Shown: piece by piece, positions 48,256 to 59,237 of the stretch
Layout: every line of letters starts with the position of its first letter
How positions within the stretch are numbered: the first letter of the stretch is position 1
Source of the DNA: Oscheius sp. JU75
Lineage: Eukaryota > Nematoda > Chromadorea > Rhabditida > Rhabditidae
Direction of reading: 5' to 3'
Length of the DNA: 64,000 bases
Assembly (NCBI GenBank): GCA_037178855.1
Contig: JASJZC010000001.1
Location: forward strand, 868,001-932,000
The notes under the pieces: model-generated
Told to the model about the DNA's origin: nothing
Databases searched by the model: none
Seen by the model: only the letters and a program-made list of their open reading frames with translations
Program-made: the position numbers and the translations under genes

Positions 48256-51200
48256 ATACTTTTTATATTTGCGTATAAAAGGAGCCGGACCAATATTTTT
48301 AGTTTGGAACATGAGAAAATATGCCTTCAGCCACTTTGAGATGAAAGGAATATGACAAACACTGCAAAAAAGTGAATTCCCAAAGGGGAAGTCTTCAGTA
48401 AAGTGTCAGACCTTGACAACTGGCAGCTTTTTGGATCATTTTAGTAATATAAACAGGGATGACTAACCACTTCGAAATAGCTACCACATTCCCACGCTTA
48501 ATGTACTGAGAGACAGAGAGTGAGAGGGACAGTTTACATGTGTGGAAGTGGATAAGCACAGCGAGAGTCCTGGACTGCGCCTCTCGATAAACAAAACATA
48601 TATGGATCGAGAAAGGGCTGTTTCTTGACGGCCCTTACAGGCCGGAAGAGAGGAACACACGCGGATTGCGTGAGAGTCAGTCCGGTCTGACCGGTCGCTG
48701 CCGTAGGAGGCAGAGAGGTATGAGTCATGGGGAACTCAATCAGTTGGCGACAGAGTCTCTCTGTCTCTCTGTCTTTCTATCGTTCTGTCTCCCTGTCTCT
48801 CTGTCACTTTGACTAATAACGGCCCCCATCTGGAGCAAACTTCTTTCAAAAACAAAAAGGACCATCTGCTGGATTCAAAGACATATGGAGAGGCGTTTTT
48901 GCTCGCCCACCGAGAGACATAAGCGCGAGAGACGAGGTATATGAATTACATCTCCCCCCGGATCACTGACTGATTGCTTGTTTAAGTTTCCGCAACTTTC
49001 ACCTCCCCCTATTTCTTATGCATTCTTCAATTTCACGCACGAGATGTAAGGGGGTCTGAAGAAAGTTGTGCACATTTTGGGTGGATACGAAAACTGGAAG
49101 AGAGTGGGAGTCTCTGGGCTCAAGAGACGAGAAAGCTCGGATTTCTCACTTTTTGAGGGGTTGGGGCCGCTTAGGGGGTTGGGGCCGAGATAAGAAGGGT
49201 GTGAAAAGCAATGTCTCCAGGAAGGGGGAGGAAAACCGGAATATGCAAAGTCTCGACGACGACGACGACGGATTATCAATCAACACAGGCGTTTAAACAA
49301 TTTCCCATTCCGGGAGTGAAAGTGAGAGAATAATTGTACATGGAAACAACCAGAATATTGGCTTAAACAAATCTGTATCCCTCAAAACTTCTGAGGCGTG
49401 CTCCATATAAGTACAGGCCCAAATTTCCATTATTTAGTTTGTTTTCCCGGCATATTTGGTATCATTTTAAAGCATTTAGCATGAAAAAGAAGATGAAACA
49501 GTTTTCCAGAGCAGAGAGGACGGACACAAGGATTTAAGATTTCACGGCGCCTGCAAACCTTCCACTCTATCATTTGCTCTACTTTCCGTAATTTATCTTA
49601 TTCTCACGGCATATTCAGTCTCATTTTTAAGGCATTATGAGACTTATGCTGAGAAGATAAGACTATGGTCATGCTCAAAGGTTTGACATGAAAGAGCTGA
49701 CAGTGAACATCTCACACTTAAAAATGTTACCTTCTGTCCGAAGATGAACAAAAGAAGAGAAAAAAAAACGAGAACTTGCGAAAGAGAACTACTGGTGTCA
49801 ATTGGTCTCCTAACAGCCATTTTATTGTTGTTCACAGCGACGTGGAGGAAAACAGTAACAGTCCGAACTCTCTAGTTTTTTATGCTACTTATTTGTCAAG
49901 AGAGAGCAAATGGCTCAAAGGAAGACGTATCTCTGACACAGGTGCCATGTTGTGTGTCGTGGAGAGAGAGAGAGAGAGATCTGCTAGCGAGTTGTAATAG
50001 GACAATGAGTCATTAAACAGAGGAGACGAGGGCAACCTTGGCCTTCGGCCAGGATGTCCAGAAGGAATTAACCTTGTACCTCTCGGCTCCTTGACAAAAC
50101 GGCTGTGTCAACAGCCAAGTGTCAATTGATGGGCTGTGAACGATTTTCGCGCCTATTTTTACAGCAGCAGAATTATGGGGAACGGAGATTGGGAACAAAC
50201 TCTTTTTCGGCGGCTCCTTAGGGAAAGTGAGATAAGATAGGGGCTGCAGGTGGTCGTAATTGACGGCTACTGTTTTTGAATTGATGGACTACATATACCT
50301 GCCGCCGGAAATTTGTAGGAAGTGGGAAGGGATGAGGAGAGAGACAGAGACTAAAACAAAAAAGAGCGAAACGTGCTACTGGTAGACTGATTCATCTACA
50401 GGTTTTTGAAAAGGCGAATTGTTTTCGAGGAATTTCAGAAGTCATTAGTCACTATCAAAAAAATGGAAGTTTCATATGGATATGGGATGCTACAAAACGG
50501 CTGTCACAGCAGCAGTTGCCGTCCCAATCGGTCTCTCTCTGCGACCGAATACAATTGAAGGTCAGAACAGCATGAAGTGTTCGTGGGAACGGGGCAATCG
50601 AGTGGTTCCTTTTTCATATAGGCCGAATCATTAGAATTTTAAAGTTACTCCACTCCAGTGACAGGACATGATATGGAGCCAAAAGGGGGGCCTTCAACAA
50701 TGTGGCGATGCATTAGAAATGAATGGCCAGCCAGCTGGCTTGAATTAATCGAGGATCATCGCGACGCAGAGACAGAGAGGGAGAGAAGGTCTTCGGGACA
50801 GTTAGTCGGTGGTCGCGGCTGTGATATCTAGCGCATCAATCACATTCGCCTGAATCGATCCTAATGACGGCTGGCAGTTGATCAGGTAGGGGAGTTTCTG
50901 TTGGAAAAGGACAGGAGCAGAGATAGACATTGAGACAGAGAAACAGAGAAACAGAGAGACATAGAGACTCAGAGACAGGGAACAGAGAGACAGTGAGACA
51001 GTAAGATCCGAAACTACTGTAGTAGTATCTACTAGCAATCCAGATCGTAAAACTGCTGATCGTTCAGATCAACAGAGTGAGAATGCCCTCCGCGGTCCAC
51101 TGGCCTCTGATTTATGGGATCGGCTCTGATGAATCGATCACCAAACGTAGATCCGGATGAAAAAAGGCCATAAAATAAAAGAGGGCTCCTCCTAAAGAGA

Positions 51201-53357
51201 CAAAGGGCACAGGATGTGCGCTTCAGGAGAGCTGTCTCTTTCTCTCTTTAGACACAAACATCTGTTTTAGTCTCGACAGATAGGTGGTCATAAAATTGTA
51301 AAGAATAAAATGAATGGGGTCGAGCCTTTCCGACCGAGGATCAAAGACCTACGCCGGCAAGAGTCAAAGTACCGCCGCGACTGTGTGAGAGTAACCCCGG
51401 ATCTGAAAGAGGCAGGGTTATTGCGGCTAAGACAATGGGAGGGAGGGGAAGGAAGAGGCAGGCTTGTTTCTCTTTCTCTTTACTGAGTCATGCTCATCAA
51501 TCAAGGAGACTTTTTCGGGGGCAAAGGAGTCGCCATCAGTCAGCTGGGAGAAAGGAAGAGGGGAAGGTATTCAGAACAGAACTGAAGAGACACAGAGAGA
51601 CAAAAAGACAGGAAGAGCAAGACAGGAGCTCTGGTAGTAAGAAAAATTGAGAGACAGTTCAGATGGGATTGACAAGCACCTGTGACACAAACAACAATTA
51701 TTAGGCTGGCAAGTATGGCTCCAATTAGCTATATTACCCCCTCCGTTCTGTCCTCTCTCCAGCATCTGGCGGAAGCCGTCAATTGAGAGAGAGAGAGACG
51801 GGACGACGCGAGATACAGTCAACAATTGTAAATGGACCGCAACGGGACAGAGGAAGATCCTTTCTCATGCTAATTTTGTCGGTTTCTGTCTCTCTTTTCG
51901 GCAGGCTGCTACCGAATTGTCAGTCAGTGTAATTTCCACAACTGACTCCCTCTCCCTGTCTCTCTAAAAATGACATCCAATTGCATAATAAGTGACGGGT
52001 AGTCAGTCAGCTGTCCTAGAGGGGTCAGCAGAAGTCAAAAGTTGCGAGTCGAAAGATTTAGGAAGCTTGTCTGGCTATCGTAAAATGTGCCGACATAGGG
52101 AAAGGGTTATATATGAACAGGCGGCCCAGAGGACAGGGGTCGGAACAGGTGGGATCTGGGATGCAACTGGATATCCGATCCTGTAATATTAGAGCTCGGA
52201 ATGGTCAAGAGAGACAGAAAGAGTGTCGGTGTGTTTCTTTGATTGTGGAAAGAAACAGGATGTGGAAGAAGACAAAAGACAAATTGTGTTCGACTATCGG
52301 GGTGGAAGGTATGGAAACGTTTGGAAAAGATGGAGAAACAGAGAGACAGAGATAGAGAAGCTGACAGAGAGTTAGAGACAGAGAGATACAGAGGCAGACA
52401 GAGCGATAGAGAGACAGAAAAACAGGTAGACAGAGAGACAGAGAGCCAAAGAAACAGATAAATAGAGGGACAGATCAGAGGGAAATACTAACGAAATTTC
52501 GTGATTGTGGGTTAACTATCCTGAGAATTCGATACTGTTTTATAACACATTGCTGCGGACAATTCCTCCCGCAGGTGGGAGCGGTCAACTTGAGATAATT
52601 AGCGACAAACAAGAACATAAACGGCCAGGTGACGGGAGACTGTATACCAAGATTTTGACCACCGATACAGAGGTTCTGCTGGAGACCATTTATCAAAATC
52701 CACCAGCTGTTGGTGTGGAAATTTGAATTCGGCGCCTCTTATAGCCTTGAAAAACGTTCAACTGGGGATGACTTATGGTAATGAAAGAACGGAGGGAATT
52801 CTTAATTAATTAAGGCAGCCTTCAAAAATTCACGACCTCAATCAACTGACCAGTCGTAAAAAGGTTCTTGACCAGATGAGAGAGAGAAAGACAGAGAGAC
52901 AGTGGTAAACAGCTTGTAAGAGTGCTTGACCAGAGATGGTTATCTGGTGAGTGAGAGGATGGATTGACTGTCAAAACCCCGCAATCCCCTTCGCCTTTGG
53001 GCAGAGACAGAATGAAGACGACAATAGGGTCAACATGGATTAGCGGGGGATAAAGAGAGGGAGGTGGTCAGGACAGCTTGGGAGTATGGCGGTTTGGAAA
53101 TCTGTCTCTGTCACTCTGTCCTTGTCTCTGTCCCTAAGCTTCTATCGTTCCGTCTTCCTGTCTGTGAAGGACCCAACATCTTTCCGGTCAGTGTTTAGCC
53201 CGAAGATAGCATTTTTAAGCCTAACCATGTTGTAGCTCTTGATCAGCTCTACAAACTTGCAAAACATGCCAGGTCCGGAAAATGTGACCCTGTACCCCAA
53301 AAGCGCCTGGAAGGAAAAAAATAAAAATCTTTGATGCCAGTGCTAGAGAAAAGCATA

Positions 53358-53838
53358 CAGTCTGTTCCAACGAAGAGCGGCACCTAAATTTGAACGCTGG
53401 CAGCAGTGTTTGCGGACGAAGAAAAAATTCCCAAATTTTTGAATTTTCACCATTTCCCGCATACTTGTTGCCCGTTCTGTCTATGTAATCGAACTCTAGG
53501 CATGCATAAACCTAGTTGACAACAAATTTAGGGGAAAAGGTGCAAGGAAAACGTTGAAAATGGTCAAAATAGGTGCGCAGAGCTTCATTTTCGGGTTTCA
53601 CGCTTTTTCAGGGATTTTCTGACAGACCTTTCTATGAATTGTTAAGGAGGTGTTGTTAAGAAGGTTTTTTTGAGCCCTGAATTTGATGCCAATGTCAATA
53701 CTACCGAAAAATGACTGTAAATACGCTAAAATAGCGAAAATCTGCCAGCCTGAGCCCGGGTTATTGTAATTTCCCCACGAGACCTTTTGTACTCTTTGAA
53801 GAATTAGCTCACTGCCGCTCTTCGTTGGAAATAGACTA
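53358..53838. mobile_element. TIR element copy C, 481 bp, abutting a tRNA-Asp-like 3' half
   Basis: Left end CAGTCTGTTCCAACGAAGAG and right end, reverse-complemented, TAGTCTATTTCCAACGAAGA; TA at 53356-53357 and 53839-53840. The interior matches copy B in reverse orientation (gcatgcataaacctagttga, caacaaatttag, caaggaaaacgttgaaaatgg), so it is the same family. Confidence 0.8.
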
Positions 53839-53900
53839 TAGTGGTGAGTATCTGCGTCTGTCACAAGCGAGACCCGGGTTCAATTCCCCGTCGGGCAGAG
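53839..53900 (+). pseudogene. 3' part of a tRNA-Asp(GTC)-like gene
   Basis: TAGTGGTGAGTATC, then a loop CTGTCAC with anticodon GTC, GGGTTCAATTCCCC (T-arm) and GTCGGGCAG. From the D-arm TA onwards it follows tRNA-Asp. The 5' part, expected left of the element at 53357, is only faintly recognisable (tgccagtgctag). Confidence 0.7.
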
Positions 53901-55402
53901 CTTTTTTCTTTAATCAGAAAACTTTTTTTTGTATTTTTAGGCACGCAAAAACTTTTTATGAGCACCTAGAGGCCAGTAGGGGCAATCGCGTAGCAGCAAA
54001 TCTAGGAAATTAGTCATTGCCGCTCGACAAAGGACCGGTCCTAATAGCCGCTAATCAGGAGGGGACATTGGTTACGGAAGAGCATCGAGAGTTGATCGGA
54101 TTCAGAGGGTGGGGCTCGGGCTCGAACTGGAATTCAGTGGTCCTTAGGTCAAAAGAAAGGGCGAAAGGTTTCCGTGAAGACCATTAATGAAATTAGCACT
54201 CATCAATGCGCAACTAGGACATCTATTGAGGGAACATGCATGTGAAATTAGACTGTCGAGTGGACATCGGAGAGGGAGGGACATAGAGATAGATTTTGAA
54301 CGAACCCCTAGTGCTGTGATCTTCTCCCCCTTCTCGAGGCGTTAACTTCATCTAGCGGCTCCAGAATAGCTAGAGAGTAATCGCATTTTTCCTAGGATAG
54401 AGAGTGGCTTGTGGAAAAATTTGTCGGGCGGAAGAATAACGGCTTCTGTTGACGTGTGACTACTGGATACTCTGGAGAGTGAGAGACACAGAATAGTCAA
54501 GAAGAACTCATGAGAACTTTGTTCAGAGAGACAGAGAGAGTAAGAGACATGAGCCATTAGGAGGATTAGCAAGAGTCACGGTGGTCATCATTAGTACTGA
54601 TGAGTAATAGAAACTAGTAGTCTGTCTCTTAGTCTCTGTCTCTCTGTTTATGACCTAAAAGCCGTTCCAAATCACGTCTTTATGGAGGTATAGAACAAAG
54701 GCCTAAATAGCCAGAACTGGTGCTCAAAGCGGCAACAGCAGCTGTTAGCCACTCCTTCTAAAGGCGTCTAAGGGTCAGGCCAGAGCTATTCCAAGACAAA
54801 GTCGCTGAGCCCACAATTATCAGCTGTCTTCCAACCGAAATGTTCGGGCAGGCGTTACAATTGAATCAGAGTTAGCTCACCTAGTAGTATTGCAGGATTT
54901 TTTGTTGTTGGGAGATGAATTTGAAACTGGGCAAACAACTGAAGGGCTATTTAATTGGTTCCCGTCTGCGGAAGGTTTAGACAAGCTCGGTCATTATACT
55001 ATTATGCGTTGAGGTGTGGCCGGATCTCAAGAAGGGGTCAAGGGGTACAGTAAAGCACACCTGGAGCAAAGGAGGAGAGTCAGAAGGTCATAGTGACAGA
55101 GTGATAGAGCCAGAGGCAGACAGACACAGATAGAGAGATTGAGACAGGAGAACAAAGAGATATAAAGACAAGAAGGCAGAGAGATCCTGTGTACCAGCCA
55201 GCCAAGACGACAGCGAGTAGTCCTGCTCCCCTTTGCTGGTCTTTTGCTTGAAATTTTCGTAGCTTTTCAAATAAAACAATTCAGACAATCAAAATTTCAA
55301 ATGTATCTAATTTTCAATAGTTAGCTAGTGGAATTCGAGGCTGCTACCCTACTGACTGTCGCTTCTGCTACTTCTTCTGTTCCAGCTACCGAAGTAAGTT
55401 AA

Positions 55403-55567
55403 TGCGGAATACGTAGAGGTGCCATTTTGACTTTGAAGTGCGCACCAACTCTTATAACACAAAGGTGTGTATCGGCAAGCTACCCTAGTCAATTTCGATA
55501 CGCAGTCTCTATATTATACGAGTTGGTACGCACTCCAAAGTCAAAATGGCTCCACCGCGTGTTCCGC
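55403..55567. mobile_element. foldback (MITE-like) element
   Basis: Inverted repeats of about 54 bp: left TGCGGAATACGTAGAGGTGC and on to caccaactcttataa (55403-55456); right is the reverse complement at 55514-55567. The spacer is about 57 bp. Related sequence occurs in ACADM intron 4 (7800-7897) and, as a smaller inverted pair, in the SKP1-like intron (56355-56460). Confidence 0.75.
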
Positions 55568-56049
55568 CCCTCCCTGGTTCCAATAACTATCTTTTGTATC
55601 TAACACTACCGTCTCCTCGTTGAGACTCTCCTCTGTCAAGATGACCATTTCCTGAACTCTTCCTTCAACTTTCCTCTCACTTGCCTCTTGTTTCCTGTCT
55701 CTATCTCTCTCCCTCAGTCAAGCAGAATTTTGAGAATACCGTAACAACTGTCATCCCCCTATCTCTCTCAACGGTTCTCATCCCCTCTAACCGCCAGTAC
55801 AGTCCCTAGAGTCAAGAGACGAGACCAAAAGGGAGCGACTCATCTTCAAAGACCCCATTGTTGAAGGAGTCTCTCAGCGGGAGTCCGATCCCCGGTTACA
55901 GTGGCCGATTGCATAATGGAGGCAGATGTCTCTATAACCGAGCCGCCCATAAACATACCATGTCATCAAATGTCCTTATTTCAAAAGGGGTTGATGATTT
56001 GATAATTAGGAGAAAATTCTATGAATAATGACTGAATAAAATATTGGAT

Positions 56050-57444
56050 CTACTCCTCGTACCAGTGGACACGATTGTTGATCTTTTCCTCCTGCTCCGG
56101 AGTAAAGTTGTTGACGAGGCCGAACATCTCGCGCAGCTCCACGACCGACTTTCCGCTGGCCAGATTCGCAATTTTTTGGGTAATTATGTCGACGAGGCCC
56201 GGAATGTCGAGAAAGTTGGCTCCCTGAAAGATATAGTACAACCAAAGCTTGAACCATACTGCCAGATTTTCATGCCATTTTTCACAATACAAAAAGAACG
56301 AAACATGTTGCTGTTTAGGTGTCAGAACTAGAGGATGGTACCGTAAACCCGAAAATGCGGCAATATGTGCACCAAGCTGTATCCGTAGACATTAATACGC
56401 AACTTTTTTTTTTCGAAAATGGCGACGTATGTGTTTATAAGCTGGTGCGCGCAAATTGCCGCACTTTCACCTTCGGGTAAACAGCTCTCCTTCCCCCTTT
56501 TTTTCTGCAAAAAGGGCTGGGTACCTACAGCCAAAAAAAACGGAGGTGCCTGTCAAGCTAACTTTCGAAAGTTGAGATCTCATTTTGACCTTGGTATTCG
56601 CCTATTAGCAATGTAGAAAGTCAAAAGATTGCTCCGGGCATCGCCATCACATATTCTCGAACCGTAGCTTTTTAGCTTCAGAAAGTCAGCCCCAGGTTGA
56701 TGATTGATTCGCATTTGTTCATTTAAAGTTCAGCAACTTTTTAGTTGCCGGAGTGGTAAGATCTTGTGAGCCTGCTGACCATACATGTCTATTGCAATCA
56801 TTTTTTTCGGGTGGTTCCAAACGGAAAGTTACAGTTTGGAAAGATTGGTATGATGGTGAAAAAAAATGCGAATAGCCAGCCTTTTGAAATGTGCAAATAC
56901 GCTCTATTTTCTCTCATAGTTTTTCCTAGTTTGCACGCAAATATTCACTACGGAATCGTCTACCAATCAAAGGGTAGTCAGAACCAGATTCTCGAGTTCC
57001 AAGCACGCTTCTAGCCTTTAAAACCAAACGATTTCGTCTCTATCCTGTTCCTACCAAGAATTCGGATTATTTCTTCTTATAAAAAGACTAGAAAAGTCCA
57101 CTTACACACAGAATATTCGTCAGTCCTTCGCTGTCCAAATCCAAGTAGACTTCATCATCCTTCGTCAGGTAGGTAATAGGATTCTCCGTCTCCTCCTTGC
57201 GATGCGCCGGCTCGTGGCGGTGGGCTCGGCACCATTCGACAATCTTCTCCAGCGTCGGGCCGTCGATGCTGCTGCAAGGCAGCTCCTCGCCGTTGGCCGC
57301 CTCCATGCCGATAGCTTCCATCATCTTCTGCAGCAGCCTACGAAGAAGTTGACAGGAAATGACAGAAACTGACATGGATTGTGAGGCGACGTCCTTGTCC
57401 ACAGGAATCCGCGTTCCGTCGGAGGCTACGAGCGTCAGCTTCAT
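56050..57444 (-). CDS. skr (SKP1-like): SKP1-related protein (SCF ubiquitin ligase adaptor)
   Basis: Three exons (57444-57374, 57337-57106, 56223-56050) give 158 residues; human SKP1 has 163. SKP1 links cullin 1 to F-box proteins. The N-terminus MKLTLVASDGTRIPVDKDVA matches the BTB/POZ start. LPCSSIDGPTLEKIVEWC is the family's cullin-facing region. The C-terminal dimer/F-box helix part reads GANFLDIPGLVDIITQKIAN, then VVELREMFGLVNNFTPEQEE and HWYEE at the end in place of the usual WCEEK. Intron 1 is only 36 bases; leaving it in also keeps the frame open, adding 12 residues, so splicing should be checked. Intron 2 (882 bases) contains a foldback repeat. An acceptor-like ttttctag lies 18 bases before the ATG. 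Confidence 0.93.
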
Positions 57445-58122
57445 CTCGAGGAGGGTCGGGACCTAGAAAATTGCTCTAAAATACAGGAGAGGTGCGTTTA
57501 AAGAGCTGTACAAGAATGTCAGGCTAAAACATACTCAGAAGAAATAAATTGACGCGTCTTGTTCATGAAAAATTGGCCTTTGAAAAGGCCTTAAATATCT
57601 CAAAGTCAAGATATTGAGAAACTGAGCTTGTAGAGATGAAAATGCAGCTATAGAGCGAGAACTATGATGCTTTGAAGAGCTATACAAGGCTTACAGGTCA
57701 AAACTTCGTTGAAATAGACAATTTGAGACTTCGATGAAAATCGACGACTAAACAGCTGTATACTGACTTTTTCTTGACCGGGAAACCTCAAGCATTATAT
57801 TGTATCCTTCAGAACCTTGTTTACGCGAGAAAAAACGATAAAAACACAGGACGAGAAAAGAATAAAAAATTTGAATCCATGGCTCATTCACACCTCGGGT
57901 TACGGTAAGCGCGGGCGTTCAAACTAAAAAAATGTTTACTAGATCACTGGCCTAGGGCTCATTTCTTGCATATTTGCGGCATCTTCTCTTCCCGAGCGAC
58001 TTCCAAGTAGAACCAATCCAATAAACACAACATTTTTATATTTTCTCGTAACAGTTCGGAGAAACAATGAAAAAAATAAGGAAAAAAAAAGATCTAGTGA
58101 AGTAACGAAATCAAGACTCTTC

Positions 58123-59237
58123 TTAAGCGAACATTTCCTGTATCCTCTGTCGGCTATCGGGGTTGACGAGGATCCAGACGGCGGCCAGAGCGACTCCTAC
58201 TCCGGCACCTGGAAATTACTTTTGTAACGGGAAATAGACAAGTTTTTGGGGCCACAAGCCTTTCAGGATAAGATTCTTTGAAAACCTGACAACCACAGGA
58301 ATCGAACCAGAGTCGTTCGGTTCGAAATGGCGTCGCTTACCATTACGCCAACCTTTTCGCAAGGGCCAAGGGTTAAAACCCGTCCGGGGTCAATTTTTTT
58401 CTGCAAAGAACCATTTTGTAGGATTAGTGAGATATTAAGAAAAGATTAGCTAATATTTCGAAAAGTGGCCAGAAAAGTCGTAAAAGTAAAGCAAATCTTA
58501 CCAATTCCACTGGCTCTCAGGCCGTGAGGACTTCTGTACAGAGCTCCAGTCAGTGCTCCGGCACCGATTCCATTCAAGTCGTCGTCAGCTCGCACGGATC
58601 GCAGTCCAATTTCTAGGGCGGAGTAGAGAAAGACGACAGCTCCGGCCGGCTGAGCGTATCCGGAGCCGTGTTTCACCGTCGCGTTGACAATTCTCGTCAT
58701 CCACGGTTTTCCGGTCTAAATTTTTGAAAACTTGGTAGAAAGTTATAGGGAAACTAACCAATTTCCTCGTCTCCGGATTCATCATTTCTCCCAGACAGCC
58801 GCGAGCTGATCCAACCGCGAAACCTCCGCCAACTCCCCAGCCAATATGTCCCAGAGCGAATTCGAATTTTCCCTTGCCCGTCACGCCGCCATCTGGCATG
58901 ATATACTGTGGGCTTGAGTTAGCGAAAATCGTGGGGTCCATCTGGAAAAATGATCATTTTTATGATAAAAAGACCAAAATACCTGTAAGTACGGACTCAT
59001 TTGCCTGGAAATCGGGACGCCGGCGTGTTTGATCTGATCCAGGGCCAAGACAGGCGTGTGGAAGCCGGCAGACGAGCTGGCATCGTGTCCGCCAGAGGTG
59101 CCAGTGTCTCCGGATCCAAAAGAGCCAAAGCTCATCCCGCCGCTGAGATCCATGGCTCCGGAAGGAGTCTCGACGTGGCTAGACGAGCCGGCAGTTTTTT
59201 CATCTGTAGGAGAACCTCCCCAACCGAACCACGACAT
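58123..59237 (-). CDS. timm-23 (TIM23-like): TIM23, inner-membrane import channel subunit
   Basis: Four exons (59237-58983, 58941-58759, 58715-58502, 58208-58123) give 245 residues. TIM23 forms the presequence import channel of the mitochondrial inner membrane. The soluble N-terminus is serine/glycine-rich (SFGSFGSGDTGTSGGHDASS), then SPYLQMDPTIFANSSPQYIM. The PRAT/Tim17-22-23 membrane domain has GWGVGGGFAVGSARG, TRIVNATVKHGSGYAQPAG, AVVFLYSALEIGLRSVRADD, GIGAGALTGALYRSPHGLRA and AGVGVALAAVWILV. It is somewhat longer than vertebrate TIM23 because of the N-terminal part. The ATG is directly preceded by tttcag, a likely spliced-leader acceptor. The SKP1-like gene follows 678 bases downstream on the same strand. 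Intron 3 contains a tRNA-like relic. Confidence 0.94.
58289..58353 (-). pseudogene. tRNA-like relic in TIM23 intron 3
   Basis: Minus strand: TTGGCGTAATGGTAAGCGAC (box A is good), a poor anticodon arm, GGTTCGATTCC (box B perfect). The end CTGTGGTTG resembles the relic at 44.9 kb. Confidence 0.5.

Larger units (their letters stand above)
44624..56049. repeat. gene-poor, repeat-rich stretch
   Basis: More than 11 kb with no gene I can support. It has GAGACAGAGA-type tracts (46045-46170, 47598-47665, 50930-51005, 52330-52465, 55095-55180) and the complementary pyrimidine tracts. It also has tRNA-like relics at 44925-44992 and 48187-48255, a tRNA-associated TIR element at 53358-53838 and a foldback element at 55403-55567. 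A frame at 50802-50900 (minus, LPYLINCQPSLGSIQANVID) looks exon-like behind a ccaacag acceptor but has no partner exon. Confidence 0.5.

Noticed and set aside
50802-50900. Exon-like minus frame behind a ccaacag acceptor
   Set aside because: No upstream exon in phase could be found, so a gene is not claimed.
52330-52470. Regular repeat considered as CRISPR
   Set aside because: Units are 6-8 bases, degenerate and without unique spacers, and the genome is eukaryotic.
52505-52726. Protein-looking plus-strand frame (GDGRLYTKILTTDTEVLLET)
   Set aside because: No ATG, no partner exon and no family recognised; length is within chance for this window.
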